Position numbers and translations under genes: made by a program. The notes under the pieces are model-generated. The model was given only the letters and a program-made list of their open reading frames with translations. It searched no databases and had not been told where the DNA came from. From contig CAJMST010000010.1 of NCBI GenBank assembly GCA_905216145.1, positions 9,772-73,771 of the forward strand: a stretch of 64,000 nt of DNA, in the 5' to 3' direction. Of the stretch, positions 41,626 through 51,035 are shown piece after piece (positions within the stretch are counted from its first letter, which is position 1; each line of letters begins with the position of its first letter). This DNA is from an uncultured bacterium (GTDB lineage: Bacteria; Actinomycetota; Coriobacteriia; Coriobacteriales; Coriobacteriaceae).

Positions 41626-44070
41626 GTGAACGCCTTTGACCGCTACGCCCCGTTTATCCAAGACTTCATTTACTCCCACGATTGGGAGAGCCTGCGCTCC
41701 ATCCAGGTTGCAGCAGCTGATGCCATCTTTAACACGCAAGATAATGTGCTCCTGACGGCATCCACGGCTTCCGGCAAAACCGAAGCGGCCTTCTTTCCCA
41801 TCCTGACCGAGTTTTGGGAGAACCCGCCCGCAAGCGTTGGTGCCCTCTACATTGGCCCCCTCAAAGCGCTCATCAATGATCAGTTCGTCCGTCTCAACGA
41901 CCTCTGCGAAGAGGCCGATATCCCTATCTGGCACTGGCATGGCGATGTCTCCCAGTCGCACAAGGCAAAGCTTATCAAAAAACCGAGCGGCATCTTGCAG
42001 ATTACGCCCGAGTCACTCGAGGCGCTCTTAATCCATAAGCACATGGCGATTCCGCGCATGTTTTGCGACCTGCGCTATGTGGTCATCGATGAGGTCCACT
42101 CGCTCATGCGCGGCGACCGTGGCGGGCAAACGCTCTGCCTTATCGAGCGTCTCTCGCGCATGGCCGGCGTGCAACCTCGCCGCATTGGCCTTTCGGCTAC
42201 CATCGGGGACCCGGAACGCACGGGTGCCTTCCTGTCGCAGGGGACGGGACGCGACTGCGTCATCCCCCGCTTTGAGGAGCCGCGCCGCGTGTGGCGTATC
42301 TCCATGGAGCACTTCTACAACTCGGGTCCCCAGGCGCAGCAGCGGGGATTCGAGAGCATGGGTCCTCAAGAGGCCGAAGTGCTCGCATGCGAGCGCATTG
42401 AGGCGGCACCGCCCGCAGCACTGCCCGTCAGTACCCAAGACATGCGCCATAGCGGACAACTCACACAGAAGGAACGCCGTCAACGTCGCAAGCAGGCGCG
42501 GGGCAAGGCCGCTCCCAAAGACCGTCGCACTTCCTCGGCCCCCGAGGGCGAAGTCGACATCCCACGAGCGACCAAGCAGGCGCTTCTCAACCCCACCGAC
42601 ACGGCGCCCGACAACGCCGACCCCGGTATGGGCTATATCTTTGAGCATACGCGCGGCCGCAAGTGCCTGGTCTTTGCCAACTCGCGCGAGGAGGCAGAGG
42701 CTGTATGCTCCATGTTGCGCAGCTACTGTGAAAGCCGGCACGAGCCCGACCGCTTTCTCATCCACCATGGCAATCTTTCGGCATCGCTACGCGAAACCGC
42801 CGAGGAGCTCATGCGTGATGAGGAGCAGGCACAGACAACCGTCACCACCTCCACGCTGGAGCTCGGCATTGATATCGGCCGCCTGGAGCGCGCGTTCCAG
42901 ATCGATGCACCGTTTACCGTCAGCTCCTTTTTGCAGCGCATGGGGCGCACAGGCCGCCGCGATCTTCCGCCCGAGATGTGGTTTGTCATGCGCGAGGAGG
43001 AACCCGAGCCACGCACGATGATGCCCGAGACCATTCCGTGGAAGCTCCTACAGGGCATCGCGCTCGTACAACTCTATCGCGAAGAAAAGTGGGTCGAGCC
43101 ACCCGAGCTCGATCGACTCCCCTACAGTTTGCTCTATCACCAGACCATGTCGACGCTCGCCAGCACCGGCGAGCTCACACCGGCCGAGCTTGCTCAGCGT
43201 GTGCTCACGCTCAGCTATTTCCACCGCGTCTCGGCCGATGACTATCGCGTACTGCTGCGCCACCTCATCAAAATCGACCATATCCAGGTCACCGAGGGCG
43301 GTGGGCTCATCGTGGGCCTCGCGGGCGAGCGCATCATCAACAACTTTAAGTTCTACGCTGTATTCCAGGAAAACGAGGAGTTCACCGTTCGCAGCGAATC
43401 GGCCGAGCTGGGCACGATCGTCAATCCGCCCCCGCCCGGTGAGCGCATCGCCATCGCCGGACACTGCTGGATTGTCGAAGAAGTGGACTGGAAGCGTCAT
43501 ACCGTCTTTGCCACGCAGGTCAAGGGCCGGGTGCCGGCCTACTTTGGCGACTGTCCCGGTGACATCAATACACACGTACTCGAGCGCATGCGCAAGGCTC
43601 TCAACGAGCACGCGGCATATCCGTACCTCATGGGCAACGCACGGGCACGCCTTGCACAGGCTCGTCATACCGCCGAGATTTCGGGCGCGGGAACTAAACC
43701 GCTCATTAACCTGGGCGGCGACACTTGGGTGCTCTTCCCCTGGCTGGGCAGCTACGCCTTTCTGGCGCTCGAGCGCATGCTCAAGATTAAATGCGCCGCG
43801 GAGCTTGGCCTTCGCGGGCTCGATCCGTCGCGTCCATACTTTATGCAGTTTAAGATGAAGGCCGACGAGGAGACGTTCTTTGAGGTGCTCGCCGCCGAGG
43901 CCGAAAAGGACTTCGACCCCATCGAGCTCGTCTATCCCGGCGAGGTGCCTTATTTTGATCGCTACGACGAGTACGTTCCCGAGGAGCTCGTGCGCAAAGG
44001 CTTCGCCGAAGGCGTGCTCGACATCGAGGGTATGAAGCAGCGCGTCCTCAGCTGGCGCGACCACGCCTAA
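41626..44070 (+). CDS. Lhr-like superfamily II DNA/RNA helicase
   Basis: An 814-residue DExH helicase. Motif I is ASTASGKT (45-52), motif II DEVH (155-158), motif III LSATIGDPER, and the second RecA domain has IHHGNLSASLRETAEE and motif VI QRMGRTGRR. A long C-terminal half beyond residue 480 resembles the winged-helix and core parts of Lhr-type helicases. The frame extends to 41560, but GTG 41626 has GAAGGGAGG six bases upstream and is preferred. With the TerB-N protein and the ATPase it forms a three-gene set. Confidence 0.88.
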   Translation: MNAFDRYAPFIQDFIYSHDWESLRSIQVAAADAIFNTQDNVLLTASTASGKTEAAFFPILTEFWENPPASVGALYIGPLKALINDQFVRLNDLCEEADIPIWHWHGDVSQSHKAKLIKKPSGILQITPESLEALLIHKHMAIPRMFCDLRYVVIDEVHSLMRGDRGGQTLCLIERLSRMAGVQPRRIGLSATIGDPERTGAFLSQGTGRDCVIPRFEEPRRVWRISMEHFYNSGPQAQQRGFESMGPQEAEVLACERIEAAPPAALPVSTQDMRHSGQLTQKERRQRRKQARGKAAPKDRRTSSAPEGEVDIPRATKQALLNPTDTAPDNADPGMGYIFEHTRGRKCLVFANSREEAEAVCSMLRSYCESRHEPDRFLIHHGNLSASLRETAEELMRDEEQAQTTVTTSTLELGIDIGRLERAFQIDAPFTVSSFLQRMGRTGRRDLPPEMWFVMREEEPEPRTMMPETIPWKLLQGIALVQLYREEKWVEPPELDRLPYSLLYHQTMSTLASTGELTPAELAQRVLTLSYFHRVSADDYRVLLRHLIKIDHIQVTEGGGLIVGLAGERIINNFKFYAVFQENEEFTVRSESAELGTIVNPPPPGERIAIAGHCWIVEEVDWKRHTVFATQVKGRVPAYFGDCPGDINTHVLERMRKALNEHAAYPYLMGNARARLAQARHTAEISGAGTKPLINLGGDTWVLFPWLGSYAFLALERMLKIKCAAELGLRGLDPSRPYFMQFKMKADEETFFEVLAAEAEKDFDPIELVYPGEVPYFDRYDEYVPEELVRKGFAEGVLDIEGMKQRVLSWRDHA

Positions 44071-44152
44071 GACCAGTCTTTTTGGGACGGGGCTTGTTGT
44101 GCTACTTTGGGCATGAAGTAGCTAAAATAGCCTCATCCCAAACAGACTGGTC
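44071..44152. repeat. Nested palindromic element P3
   Basis: Outer arms 44071-44094 and 44129-44152 (24 bases, three mismatches) enclose a second perfect inverted repeat, GCTACTT/AAGTAGC (44101-44122). The outer arms contain TTGGGA. It fills the gap between two convergent genes and may terminate both. Confidence 0.85.
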
Positions 44153-44165
44153 GCAGAAAGACGCG

Positions 44166-45041
44166 CTAGTCGTGGAGAGCAGTACCGAGGAAACCGGCAT
44201 CGAAGGGCACGGCTTCGGCAAAGGCGTAGTCGCCGTCGCTGGCGATGAGCAGGTAGTTCTCCTCGCCGCCGAACTCCGCATCGCCACATGGGACCACCCA
44301 GGCGTGGGCGAACACCTCGAGTGCCGTGGCAGCGCAGTCGCGCAGGAACGTCACGTCGCTCCCCTCGTTTGCGCTCACGATATTGGCAACGTAGATACCC
44401 CCGGGGTTCAGGCTGCCTCGCACCAAACGCAACGCCTCAACCGTCGCCAGCTCGCGTACGGGCTCGGCACCGCCAAAGCAATCGCTCACGACCACGTCGT
44501 AGCGACGATGACCCACGCTCGTCACACCCAGATACGAGCGAGCCTCAGCGGTAATCACCCGCAAGCGGTCGCCCACAGCGCGCTCCAGCTCGTCCAGGTA
44601 GAACCAGCGGCGCGCCAGGCGCGTAATCTCTCCGTCATACTCGATAACGTCCATGCGCATGCCCTCGTGCGACAACAGTGCAAACTTGGGATAGGCAAAC
44701 CCGCCGCCGCCCAGCATGAGCATACGGTCGATACCATGCCCGTAAGCATCACGCATTGCGTCCTCGGCCTCAAACACATCGTCAAATGCACGATAGTACG
44801 CAAAGACCGGCTCCGCCCAACGATCGCCAACATAGCTCGCGCTTTGGTAGACGCCGCCCTGCACGAGCACACGGACCTCGTCACCGCCCTCACCGTGCAC
44901 ACGCTTCACACGCGCCAACCCGTTGCGGGTTCGCGCAACCTGCAGACAGGCAGCACGAACAGCGACGGCGGCTGCACCAAGTGCCGCGGCTCCCAGAGCA
45001 ACGCCGGCAACGACACCGGCAGAAACACTCGGCTTGTTCAT
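44166..45041 (-). CDS. Spermidine synthase-like protein with membrane anchor
   Basis: A 291-residue protein with an N-terminal hydrophobic helix (about 8-30) and a Rossmann methyltransferase-type fold of the spermidine synthase family. LMLGGGGFAYPKF is the nucleotide-binding glycine loop, VIEYDGEI the acidic ribose contact, and VVVSDCFGG the catalytic strand region. The usual polyamine-site residues are not clearly kept, and a membrane anchor is unusual, so an aminopropyl transfer role is doubtful. The ATG follows the elp3 stop directly. Confidence 0.78.
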   Translation of the reverse strand: MNKPSVSAGVVAGVALGAAALGAAAVAVRAACLQVARTRNGLARVKRVHGEGGDEVRVLVQGGVYQSASYVGDRWAEPVFAYYRAFDDVFEAEDAMRDAYGHGIDRMLMLGGGGFAYPKFALLSHEGMRMDVIEYDGEITRLARRWFYLDELERAVGDRLRVITAEARSYLGVTSVGHRRYDVVVSDCFGGAEPVRELATVEALRLVRGSLNPGGIYVANIVSANEGSDVTFLRDCAATALEVFAHAWVVPCGDAEFGGEENYLLIASDGDYAFAEAVPFDAGFLGTALHD

Positions 45042-46946
45042 TTAGAGCTCCTTTTGCAGATAAAGGCCATGGTCATAAAATCCAAGATGGCGATAGTACT
45101 CGCGTGTGCCAATCGCGCTAATCACGTTGATACGTGCATAACCCGCATCCCGGGCAATCTCGCACGCACGCTCTACGAGCAAACGCCCCAACCCGTGATG
45201 CTGCGCCGCCTGGCCTTGATCCCCCACGCGTGCCGCCATGCCATACACGTGTACCTCGCGAATCATCGCCTCGTCCAGCGTCGTCGGCAACTCGTCCGCA
45301 TGCGCGGCAACAAACGAACGGTCGGGCAGCGACAGGCGCAAAAAGCCGGCGATCTTGCCTTCGGGCGTCACCCACTGCAAAAAGCGTTCACGCGTCACCG
45401 GCGTCTCGTAAGCGACCTCGTCAAGAGACAGTTCATCCAGGTCGGCACCCGCGGTACTGATCTCGCGATAGCGAATCTCGCGCACCGTCGCACCGTCGCC
45501 GCGAGCGGCCAAGCGATTCTCGACCAGCTGGCGCAGGTTAGGTTTCTTATTGCCCACCATGATGTCATCGGAGCTAAAGTCGCGAATCATACGGCTGATG
45601 CGGCAGAACGCCGGCGTCACCACGATGTCGTCGGCCAGCACGTCGAGCAGCTCCTCCTCGGTATAGGGACGCCACTCGCCGCGCTCATAACAGCCCACCA
45701 GGCGCGAACCCTCAATAAGCGCACATGGATAGACCTTGACCTCGTCGGGCATAAAAGCGCCCTCGGTCATACAGCGTTCGTAGTCACGCTTGTCCCCCTC
45801 GGGCGTGGCGCCCAGCAAGTTGAGCATAAAATGCGCGTGAATCTTAAAGCCAAACAGACGCGCGAGCGAAAACGCACGCTCAATCTGCGCCACCGAAATG
45901 CGACGCTCGTTCATGTCGAGCAGGTGCTGGTCAAGGCTCTGGATGCCCATCTGAATCTTGGTGCAACCCAGGCGGCGGATGAGCGTGAGCGCTTGAGGCG
46001 TCACGGCATCGGGGCGCGTCTCGATAACCAAGCCCACCACGCGATGCTTCGCCGTCTCGTTGATGCGCTGCTGCCGCTCGAGCTCCTCCATGGTGGCCGT
46101 CTGCCACTCAACGACCGCGCCCCAGGGTGTGCCAGAGCCGTACAGGCGACGCACCGCGCGGTTGTAGCCGCCCACGGCGGCATCCACGCGCCCCTGCTCG
46201 TCGGCAACACCGGCAGCAAGCTCAACCTCATCGGTCGCAATACCAGCGGCCCTATAGCGCTCGCGACGTTCCGCCACCACGGGCGGCAGCGCATCGGCGG
46301 GAGCATCGTCGAGCAGGCGCCCCGCCTCGGCACGGCTGATGCCCGGACGCGCCAGCATGGGGTTGGCCGCCACACCCGCCACGGCATCGTCATTGAGCGC
46401 ACGGAAGAGCTCCGATATAAACCATGTCTGATACTCTTGCGGATAGTCGCTCCACGTGCCACCAAGCACGATAAGCTCAATTTTGTCGGTCGCATGCCCC
46501 ATCTGCGAAAGCGCCGTCAGGCGAGCGCTCACCTGCAGATATGGATCGAAGCAGTTTTGCTCCGCACGGGCGCACGCCGGCTCGGCATGCAGGTAGCTTT
46601 TGGGCATGCGCAGGTCGTTAGGGCAAAACAGGCAATCGCCCGAGCACGGCCAGGGCTTGGTGATGACGGTAATCGTCGCGACGCCCGAAGCCGTGCGGCG
46701 CGGCTTCATGCGCAGTACCTGCAGCAGTTGACGTTCCAGCTCGGCATCGACATTCCACCCTGCCCAACGCGCCGGTTCCTCGCGCTTCACCCGCTGGTAA
46801 AACGGCAACAGGCGACGCTTGGCCAGGTCGCGCTTGTCGGCGCCCTCACGACGCGCCTCGGCATGTATCAGTTTGACGAGTGCCTTGTCGTCCACGGTCT
46901 CACCGCGGCGCAGGGCCTCAAGTATGTTCAAAATAATCTGTTCCAT
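45042..46946 (-). CDS. elp3: tRNA U34 carboxymethyltransferase Elp3-like
   Basis: A 634-residue radical SAM/acetyltransferase enzyme that makes cm5U34 in tRNA anticodons. The Fe-S site is CSGDCLFCP with Cys101, 105 and 108. Characteristic phrases are LGGTWSDYPQEYQTWFI, ETRPDAV, MGIQSLDQ and KIHAHFMLNLLGATPEGD. The C-terminal GNAT domain (about 480-634) ends in HHGLGRLLVERACEIARDAGY and REYYRHLGFYDHGLYLQKEL. Bacterial Elp3 is sporadic, so its presence is informative. It is probably co-transcribed with the spermidine synthase-like gene. Confidence 0.93.
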   Translation of the reverse strand: MEQIILNILEALRRGETVDDKALVKLIHAEARREGADKRDLAKRRLLPFYQRVKREEPARWAGWNVDAELERQLLQVLRMKPRRTASGVATITVITKPWPCSGDCLFCPNDLRMPKSYLHAEPACARAEQNCFDPYLQVSARLTALSQMGHATDKIELIVLGGTWSDYPQEYQTWFISELFRALNDDAVAGVAANPMLARPGISRAEAGRLLDDAPADALPPVVAERRERYRAAGIATDEVELAAGVADEQGRVDAAVGGYNRAVRRLYGSGTPWGAVVEWQTATMEELERQQRINETAKHRVVGLVIETRPDAVTPQALTLIRRLGCTKIQMGIQSLDQHLLDMNERRISVAQIERAFSLARLFGFKIHAHFMLNLLGATPEGDKRDYERCMTEGAFMPDEVKVYPCALIEGSRLVGCYERGEWRPYTEEELLDVLADDIVVTPAFCRISRMIRDFSSDDIMVGNKKPNLRQLVENRLAARGDGATVREIRYREISTAGADLDELSLDEVAYETPVTRERFLQWVTPEGKIAGFLRLSLPDRSFVAAHADELPTTLDEAMIREVHVYGMAARVGDQGQAAQHHGLGRLLVERACEIARDAGYARINVISAIGTREYYRHLGFYDHGLYLQKEL

Positions 46947-46964
46947 GTCCCCATTGTAAAGGCA

Positions 46965-46998
46965 AAGGCGCCGGAGCCGACCACGGCCCCGGCGCCTT
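46965..46998 (-). terminator. Terminator of the XRE-DUF4097 operon
   Basis: A 15-base GC-rich inverted repeat (46965-46979 with 46984-46998, one mismatch). On the reverse strand it is followed by a weak T-rich stretch. It lies between the DUF4097 gene end and the elp3 start. Confidence 0.75.
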
Positions 46999-47043
46999 CA
47001 TCAAAGAGCGCGGCTATGTTTACCGGTCTTCGAAAACCGTCCG

Positions 47044-47913
47044 TCACTCCGAATCAAACGACATGTCGCCCAAACCGACCTCAAAGCGATACGTGGCGGA
47101 CTTGTCACCGTTATCGAACTCAAGGTTCGAAACGTCATCGCCCTCGTAGGCATCCATGACGAAATCGCTCTCAAAGTCGCCGCCGCCCAGGGTAACACTC
47201 GCCTTAAAGCCCGTAGAACTCGGAACCGTTATCTCCACGTCGCCCGAGCCCACACTCACGTCCATCGACTTCGCAGGGGCCTGGTTGAGCCCAAACGTCG
47301 CATCGCCCAAACCGACCTCGGCATTCAGGGTATCGGTCACGGCGCCCGTAAACTCGACGTCCCCCGAGTCCAGCGTTACATCCAAATCGTGGCACGCAAT
47401 GTCTGTGACCGTTAGATCGCCCAGCCCCACATACGCCGTAATGCCCACCAGGCTATCCGCAACATCTCGCGGCAACTCGATGGTGATCGTACGGTCAATC
47501 ACGCGCTCGTCATCGCTGTCGAATTGGCCGATCTTGAGCGTAGAGCCATTGACCTCGGCAAGGTTCCGGGTTGCCGCGTCTGAAGCAGACGTCCCCTTCG
47601 CAACGCGGCCGCTTTCGATGACGCGCACCCGTCCGCCAGAGACACATTTAACCTCGACCGTCCCCGACGTCACATCCAGGTCAAGCGACTGAAACGCGCC
47701 TTCGTCAAAAGTCGTGCACGAAAGCTGCTGGGGCTGAGCGGAATAGTTGCCGCTACCCAGACCAGGCCAGTCGAACGTAACGGCACCAAGGTTCCACGGG
47801 CCATCAAAATGAATCAAAGCCCTCGAAATACCAAAGATCAGCCCGATGATGAGCGCAAACGCTCCGATACCAACACCCAGACGCACCTTGGATTCATGCG
47901 AAAGCCTCATCAT
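47044..47913 (-). CDS. Membrane-anchored DUF4097 beta-helix protein
   Basis: A 289-residue protein with one N-terminal membrane helix (about 12-32) and an exported right-handed beta-repeat region of DUF4097 type. Repeating DLDVTSGTVEV, GLGDLTVTDI, DVTLDSGDVEF and VGLGDATFGL units are easy to see. Such proteins are called putative adhesins but often partner stress or membrane regulators. Its ATG overlaps the stop of the XRE gene, so the two are expressed together. Confidence 0.87.
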   Translation of the reverse strand: MMRLSHESKVRLGVGIGAFALIIGLIFGISRALIHFDGPWNLGAVTFDWPGLGSGNYSAQPQQLSCTTFDEGAFQSLDLDVTSGTVEVKCVSGGRVRVIESGRVAKGTSASDAATRNLAEVNGSTLKIGQFDSDDERVIDRTITIELPRDVADSLVGITAYVGLGDLTVTDIACHDLDVTLDSGDVEFTGAVTDTLNAEVGLGDATFGLNQAPAKSMDVSVGSGDVEITVPSSTGFKASVTLGGGDFESDFVMDAYEGDDVSNLEFDNGDKSATYRFEVGLGDMSFDSE

Positions 47914-48629
47914 TCATCACCCTCTTTGGCGCTCGGCTCTGCGCCGGCAGCGGCAGCCGGGTCGGCATCAACCGCAGCGGAAGCGTCCTGCATCTGGGCC
48001 TGAGCCGCCATCGGTGCCGGACCAACCTGAATATCCCCCCGTGCCCAATCTCCATCGAGCGCACGGGCCACCCAGTGGTAGATAGGGATCGTAAAGAAGA
48101 TCAGCGCGGCAAAGGGGCAGCCACCAAGCAGGAACATCAGCAAAAAGAACAGCAGCCAGCAAACGGCCCAATACGGAAACGATTGGAACGGGCCCTTTAC
48201 CGGCGCCGGGCTGGCCGTGCCGCTCGTCACTTGCGCCGTTGCGGCATTGGCAGCCTGCGCGCTCCAGCTTGCCGCCTGCGCCGCCTTGGCCGCAGCATCA
48301 CTCGCCTGCGTCGCTGCCTCGGTCGCACGCGCCGCCGCCTCATGGGTACGAGCACGTTCCGCCGCTTCGGCCTCGCGCTGGCGGGCGCGGTCCTCGTTCT
48401 CAAATTCGATATCGTCCTCGATCTCGTCGCTCGGATTGAGCAGCTCGTCCAGACTCACGTCATAGAGTTTGGCGAGCGAGATCAAATTCTCGGTATCGGG
48501 CGAGCTCTCCGCGCGCTCCCATTTACTGACCGCTTGGCGCGACAGCCCTAACTTTCGCGCCAATCCCTCTTGGCTAAAACCCTTACTGCGGCGAAGGTCG
48601 GCGAGCCGCTGCGCAGTTTCCACATTCAT
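47910..48629 (-). CDS. XRE-family regulator with alanine-rich linker and membrane segment
   Basis: A 239-residue protein. Residues about 5-60 form a Cro/CI helix-turn-helix (GFSQEGLARKLGLSRQAVSKWERAESSPDTENL). An Ala/Glu-rich coiled stretch follows (about 80-140), then one or two hydrophobic helices (about 155-190), then a low-complexity tail. A DNA-binding domain tied to the membrane and paired with DUF4097 suggests a membrane-state sensor. It is first in the two-gene operon. Confidence 0.85.
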   Translation of the reverse strand: MNVETAQRLADLRRSKGFSQEGLARKLGLSRQAVSKWERAESSPDTENLISLAKLYDVSLDELLNPSDEIEDDIEFENEDRARQREAEAAERARTHEAAARATEAATQASDAAAKAAQAASWSAQAANAATAQVTSGTASPAPVKGPFQSFPYWAVCWLLFFLLMFLLGGCPFAALIFFTIPIYHWVARALDGDWARGDIQVGPAPMAAQAQMQDASAAVDADPAAAAGAEPSAKEGDE

Positions 48630-48896
48630 GGTTCCTCCTATGCTTTTGCCGGCCGTGCCGCCGGACCGTATCTGTTCTTAAGGCGCCTTGCACAGTTAAA
48701 ATCTATCCGCTACCGCCAAAATCATGCCACCTATTCTAGTGAGATTTTTGACAACCGGCGGTTGCGGGCGCACATGAGCTGCGGAAATGTGTCCAAACAA
48801 AGCAATGACCCACAGCTTGGTTGTCCCCGTTGCGGCGTTAACGGTAGTATGGTCGTACCGTTCATTCCACACCGCCAACGGAGGGAGTCCCGCGCC

Positions 48897-49769
48897 GTGA
48901 ACCGCGATTTCGCCTCATCGCTCATTCAGCTCAATAACACGTTCTATCGCGAGCACTCCGCCTCCTTTTCCGACACGCGCCAGGCACCGTGGCCCGGCTG
49001 GGTGCGCACCATGGACATCGCGCTCGGGCAGCTCGACGTCGCCACGATCGAGCATCCCGTCCGCGTCTTCGATCTTGCCTGCGGCAATATGCGATTCGAG
49101 AACTTTGCCGCCGGCGGCGCACTTGCCGCCAAGGGCGTCGACGGAGCAAACCCCTCGGCAGATGCCAGCTGCCCCTTCGAGTTCTATGGCGTCGACTCGT
49201 GCCAAGACCTGGCCATCGATGCACATGGCCACGCGCTGCGCATTCCCAACCTGCACTTCCAGGAGCTCGATGTGCTCGATGCCCTCATGAAGCTCAATCC
49301 CGCTGAGACGCCCGATGTGCTTTTCGATGCCCCGCTCGCCGACATCTCGGTCTGTTTTGGCTTTATGCACCACGTACCGTCGTGCGAGTACCGCGTACGT
49401 GTGCTCGACGCCCTGGTGCGGCAGACGCGCCCAGGCGGCATCATCGCCATCAGCTTTTGGGAGTTTATGAACGACGAGCGCATGGCGCGCAAGGCCGTTC
49501 GAGCCGAGGCCCGTGCCGAGCTCACCCCGCCGTTTGAGGGTTACGATTCCGCGCAGTTTGAAGCCGGCGACCACCTCATTGGCTGGCAAAACGACCGCCA
49601 CGCCTACCGCTATTGCCATCACTTTGACGATCAGCAGATCACCGACCTGGTGCGCGGCGTGCGTACGTTCTACAAGAGCGGCGAGGTCCCCGTGCGCGAG
49701 CTTGAGCGCTTCCATGCCGACGGTCGCAGCGGCGATCTCAACCGCTATGTGATTCTCAAGCGCCTGTAG
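48897..49769 (+). CDS. Class I SAM-dependent methyltransferase
   Basis: A 290-residue methyltransferase. RVFDLACGNMRFENF is the SAM motif I, FYGVDSCQDL motif II, and SVCFGFMHHVPS a post-motif typical of Trm9/UbiE-like folds. The substrate is unknown; tRNA methylation is plausible but not shown. The open frame runs back to 48570, across the start of the opposing XRE gene. GTG 48897 is chosen because GGAGGGAG lies about ten bases upstream. It is followed by the TrmB-like gene and may share its transcript. Confidence 0.8.
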   Translation: MNRDFASSLIQLNNTFYREHSASFSDTRQAPWPGWVRTMDIALGQLDVATIEHPVRVFDLACGNMRFENFAAGGALAAKGVDGANPSADASCPFEFYGVDSCQDLAIDAHGHALRIPNLHFQELDVLDALMKLNPAETPDVLFDAPLADISVCFGFMHHVPSCEYRVRVLDALVRQTRPGGIIAISFWEFMNDERMARKAVRAEARAELTPPFEGYDSAQFEAGDHLIGWQNDRHAYRYCHHFDDQQITDLVRGVRTFYKSGEVPVRELERFHADGRSGDLNRYVILKRL

Positions 49770-49886
49770 GCATCGACAACTCGCCGCCGAGCCGCATCGC
49801 ATCTTTCGGGCAAGCTATGCCCGCCCTTTTCAACCCATTGACGGAACGCGCAGCTATGCGTTCCATACTTATGACCAAGGAGCCTC

Positions 49887-50726
49887 ATGGGAGCCGTCCA
49901 CGTTCGCACGCCTAAGAACTTTGTGCTCGAGGAGCGCCTGGAGCACTACGCCGATGCGATTGAGACGAACCCCGAGGCCTATGCCGGAGATTGGCGCAAG
50001 GCCTGCGCGCCAGTTGGCAGCAAGCCCTTCGAGCACCTTCACCTGGATCTTGGCTGTGGCAAGGGAACGTACCTTGTAGAGCGTGCGGCCCACGAACCAA
50101 ACACCCTCTTTATCGGTATGGACCAGGAGCCCATCTGCATCGCCTATGCCGCACAGAAAATCTGTGAGCAGGAGCTGTCCAACGCGCTTGTCCTGCCCCG
50201 AGGCGCCGCATCGCTGCCGCAGCTGTTCGCCGCAGGCGAGCTGGATGCCATCACCATCAACTTTCCCACGCCGCAGCCCAAGGCCAAGTACGCCAAAAAA
50301 CGACTCGTCCATGTCGACCATCTGATACTCTACCGCCCGCTCTTTGCAGCCGGCGCCACCGTCACACTGCGAACCGACAGCAAGCCATTGCGCGACTACG
50401 CCCTGGGGCAGTTTGCCGCGGCCGGCTACGACACACTTTGGATAAGTGACGACGTTCGCCGCGACCATCCCGAGCATCCCGAGACCGAATATGAATGCCG
50501 CACGCGCGAGATGGGTGCCGTCGTCTACGGCATTTGCGCCACACCCGGTGCGCGGCCCAGCGATGAACAGCTCCAAGCGGGCCGCGCGCAGGAGCAAAGC
50601 CTTGCCTGCTACCTACCCGATAACCTCGATGAGCTCACCTATGTACCTCTGGGCATGGAAGAGGCCGTCGAGAACTTTAGAAACCGTGCCCGCAAAGGCA
50701 AGAAACGCCTGCCGCAAGAGTCCTAG
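49887..50726 (+). CDS. trmB: TrmB-like tRNA (guanine-46-N7) methyltransferase
   Basis: A 279-residue protein of the TrmB family, which makes m7G46 in the tRNA variable loop. The SAM site LHLDLGCGKGTYLVE (about 50-64) and FIGMDQEP are clear. The normal FPDPWPK substrate-site motif appears as NFPTPQPKAKYAKKR, keeping Pro and Lys but losing the Trp. The N-terminal 45 residues fit TrmB (RTPKNFVLEERLE). A C-terminal extension of about 60 residues ends in a basic tail (RNRARKGKKR). The identification is good, but the changed motif lowers certainty on activity. Confidence 0.82.
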   Translation: MGAVHVRTPKNFVLEERLEHYADAIETNPEAYAGDWRKACAPVGSKPFEHLHLDLGCGKGTYLVERAAHEPNTLFIGMDQEPICIAYAAQKICEQELSNALVLPRGAASLPQLFAAGELDAITINFPTPQPKAKYAKKRLVHVDHLILYRPLFAAGATVTLRTDSKPLRDYALGQFAAAGYDTLWISDDVRRDHPEHPETEYECRTREMGAVVYGICATPGARPSDEQLQAGRAQEQSLACYLPDNLDELTYVPLGMEEAVENFRNRARKGKKRLPQES

Positions 50727-50791
50727 GGGCTTCTGATGGTCGCGACGTCGGCAAACAAGCGCGAATAGGCACCAGCAAACGGCCCTCGAGC

Positions 50792-50914
50792 CTAAGTGAG
50801 TAGACTTTTTTACGATAGCCAAGCACAGCCCGCATAGCGAAACATAAAACAGCAGGTAGAACCCTTGCACAAAAGCCATGTGCTCGCGATATTGCAAAAA
50901 GTCTACTCACTTAG
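50792..50914. repeat. Palindromic element P4
   Basis: Perfect 19-base arms (50792-50810 and 50896-50914) containing GTGAGTAGACTTTTT, separated by 85 bases. It lies between the trmB-like and SKI2-like genes and fills most of this 309-base gap. No gene is seen in it. It has the same plan as P1 and P6 but a different arm sequence. Confidence 0.85.
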
Positions 50915-51035
50915 CTGGCGACCGCACCAAACAGCTGGGTAGAACGCCCATTTCCTGCATTTTCTCGCGCGCTGGCACCCCGCGCCGCCGCTACGCCATA
51001 ATAGTTGGCGGACAAACGCGAGAGAAAGCAAACAC

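Noticed and set aside
41550..41639. 29-residue frame before the helicase gene
   Set aside because: Overlaps the helicase ribosome site and start; no conserved-looking sequence and no good ribosome site of its own.
44082..47159. A 1025-codon forward open frame
   Set aside because: It lies antisense to elp3 and the spermidine synthase-like gene, both of which have clear motifs. It is low-complexity and His/Arg-rich, as expected for the complement of GC-rich coding DNA.
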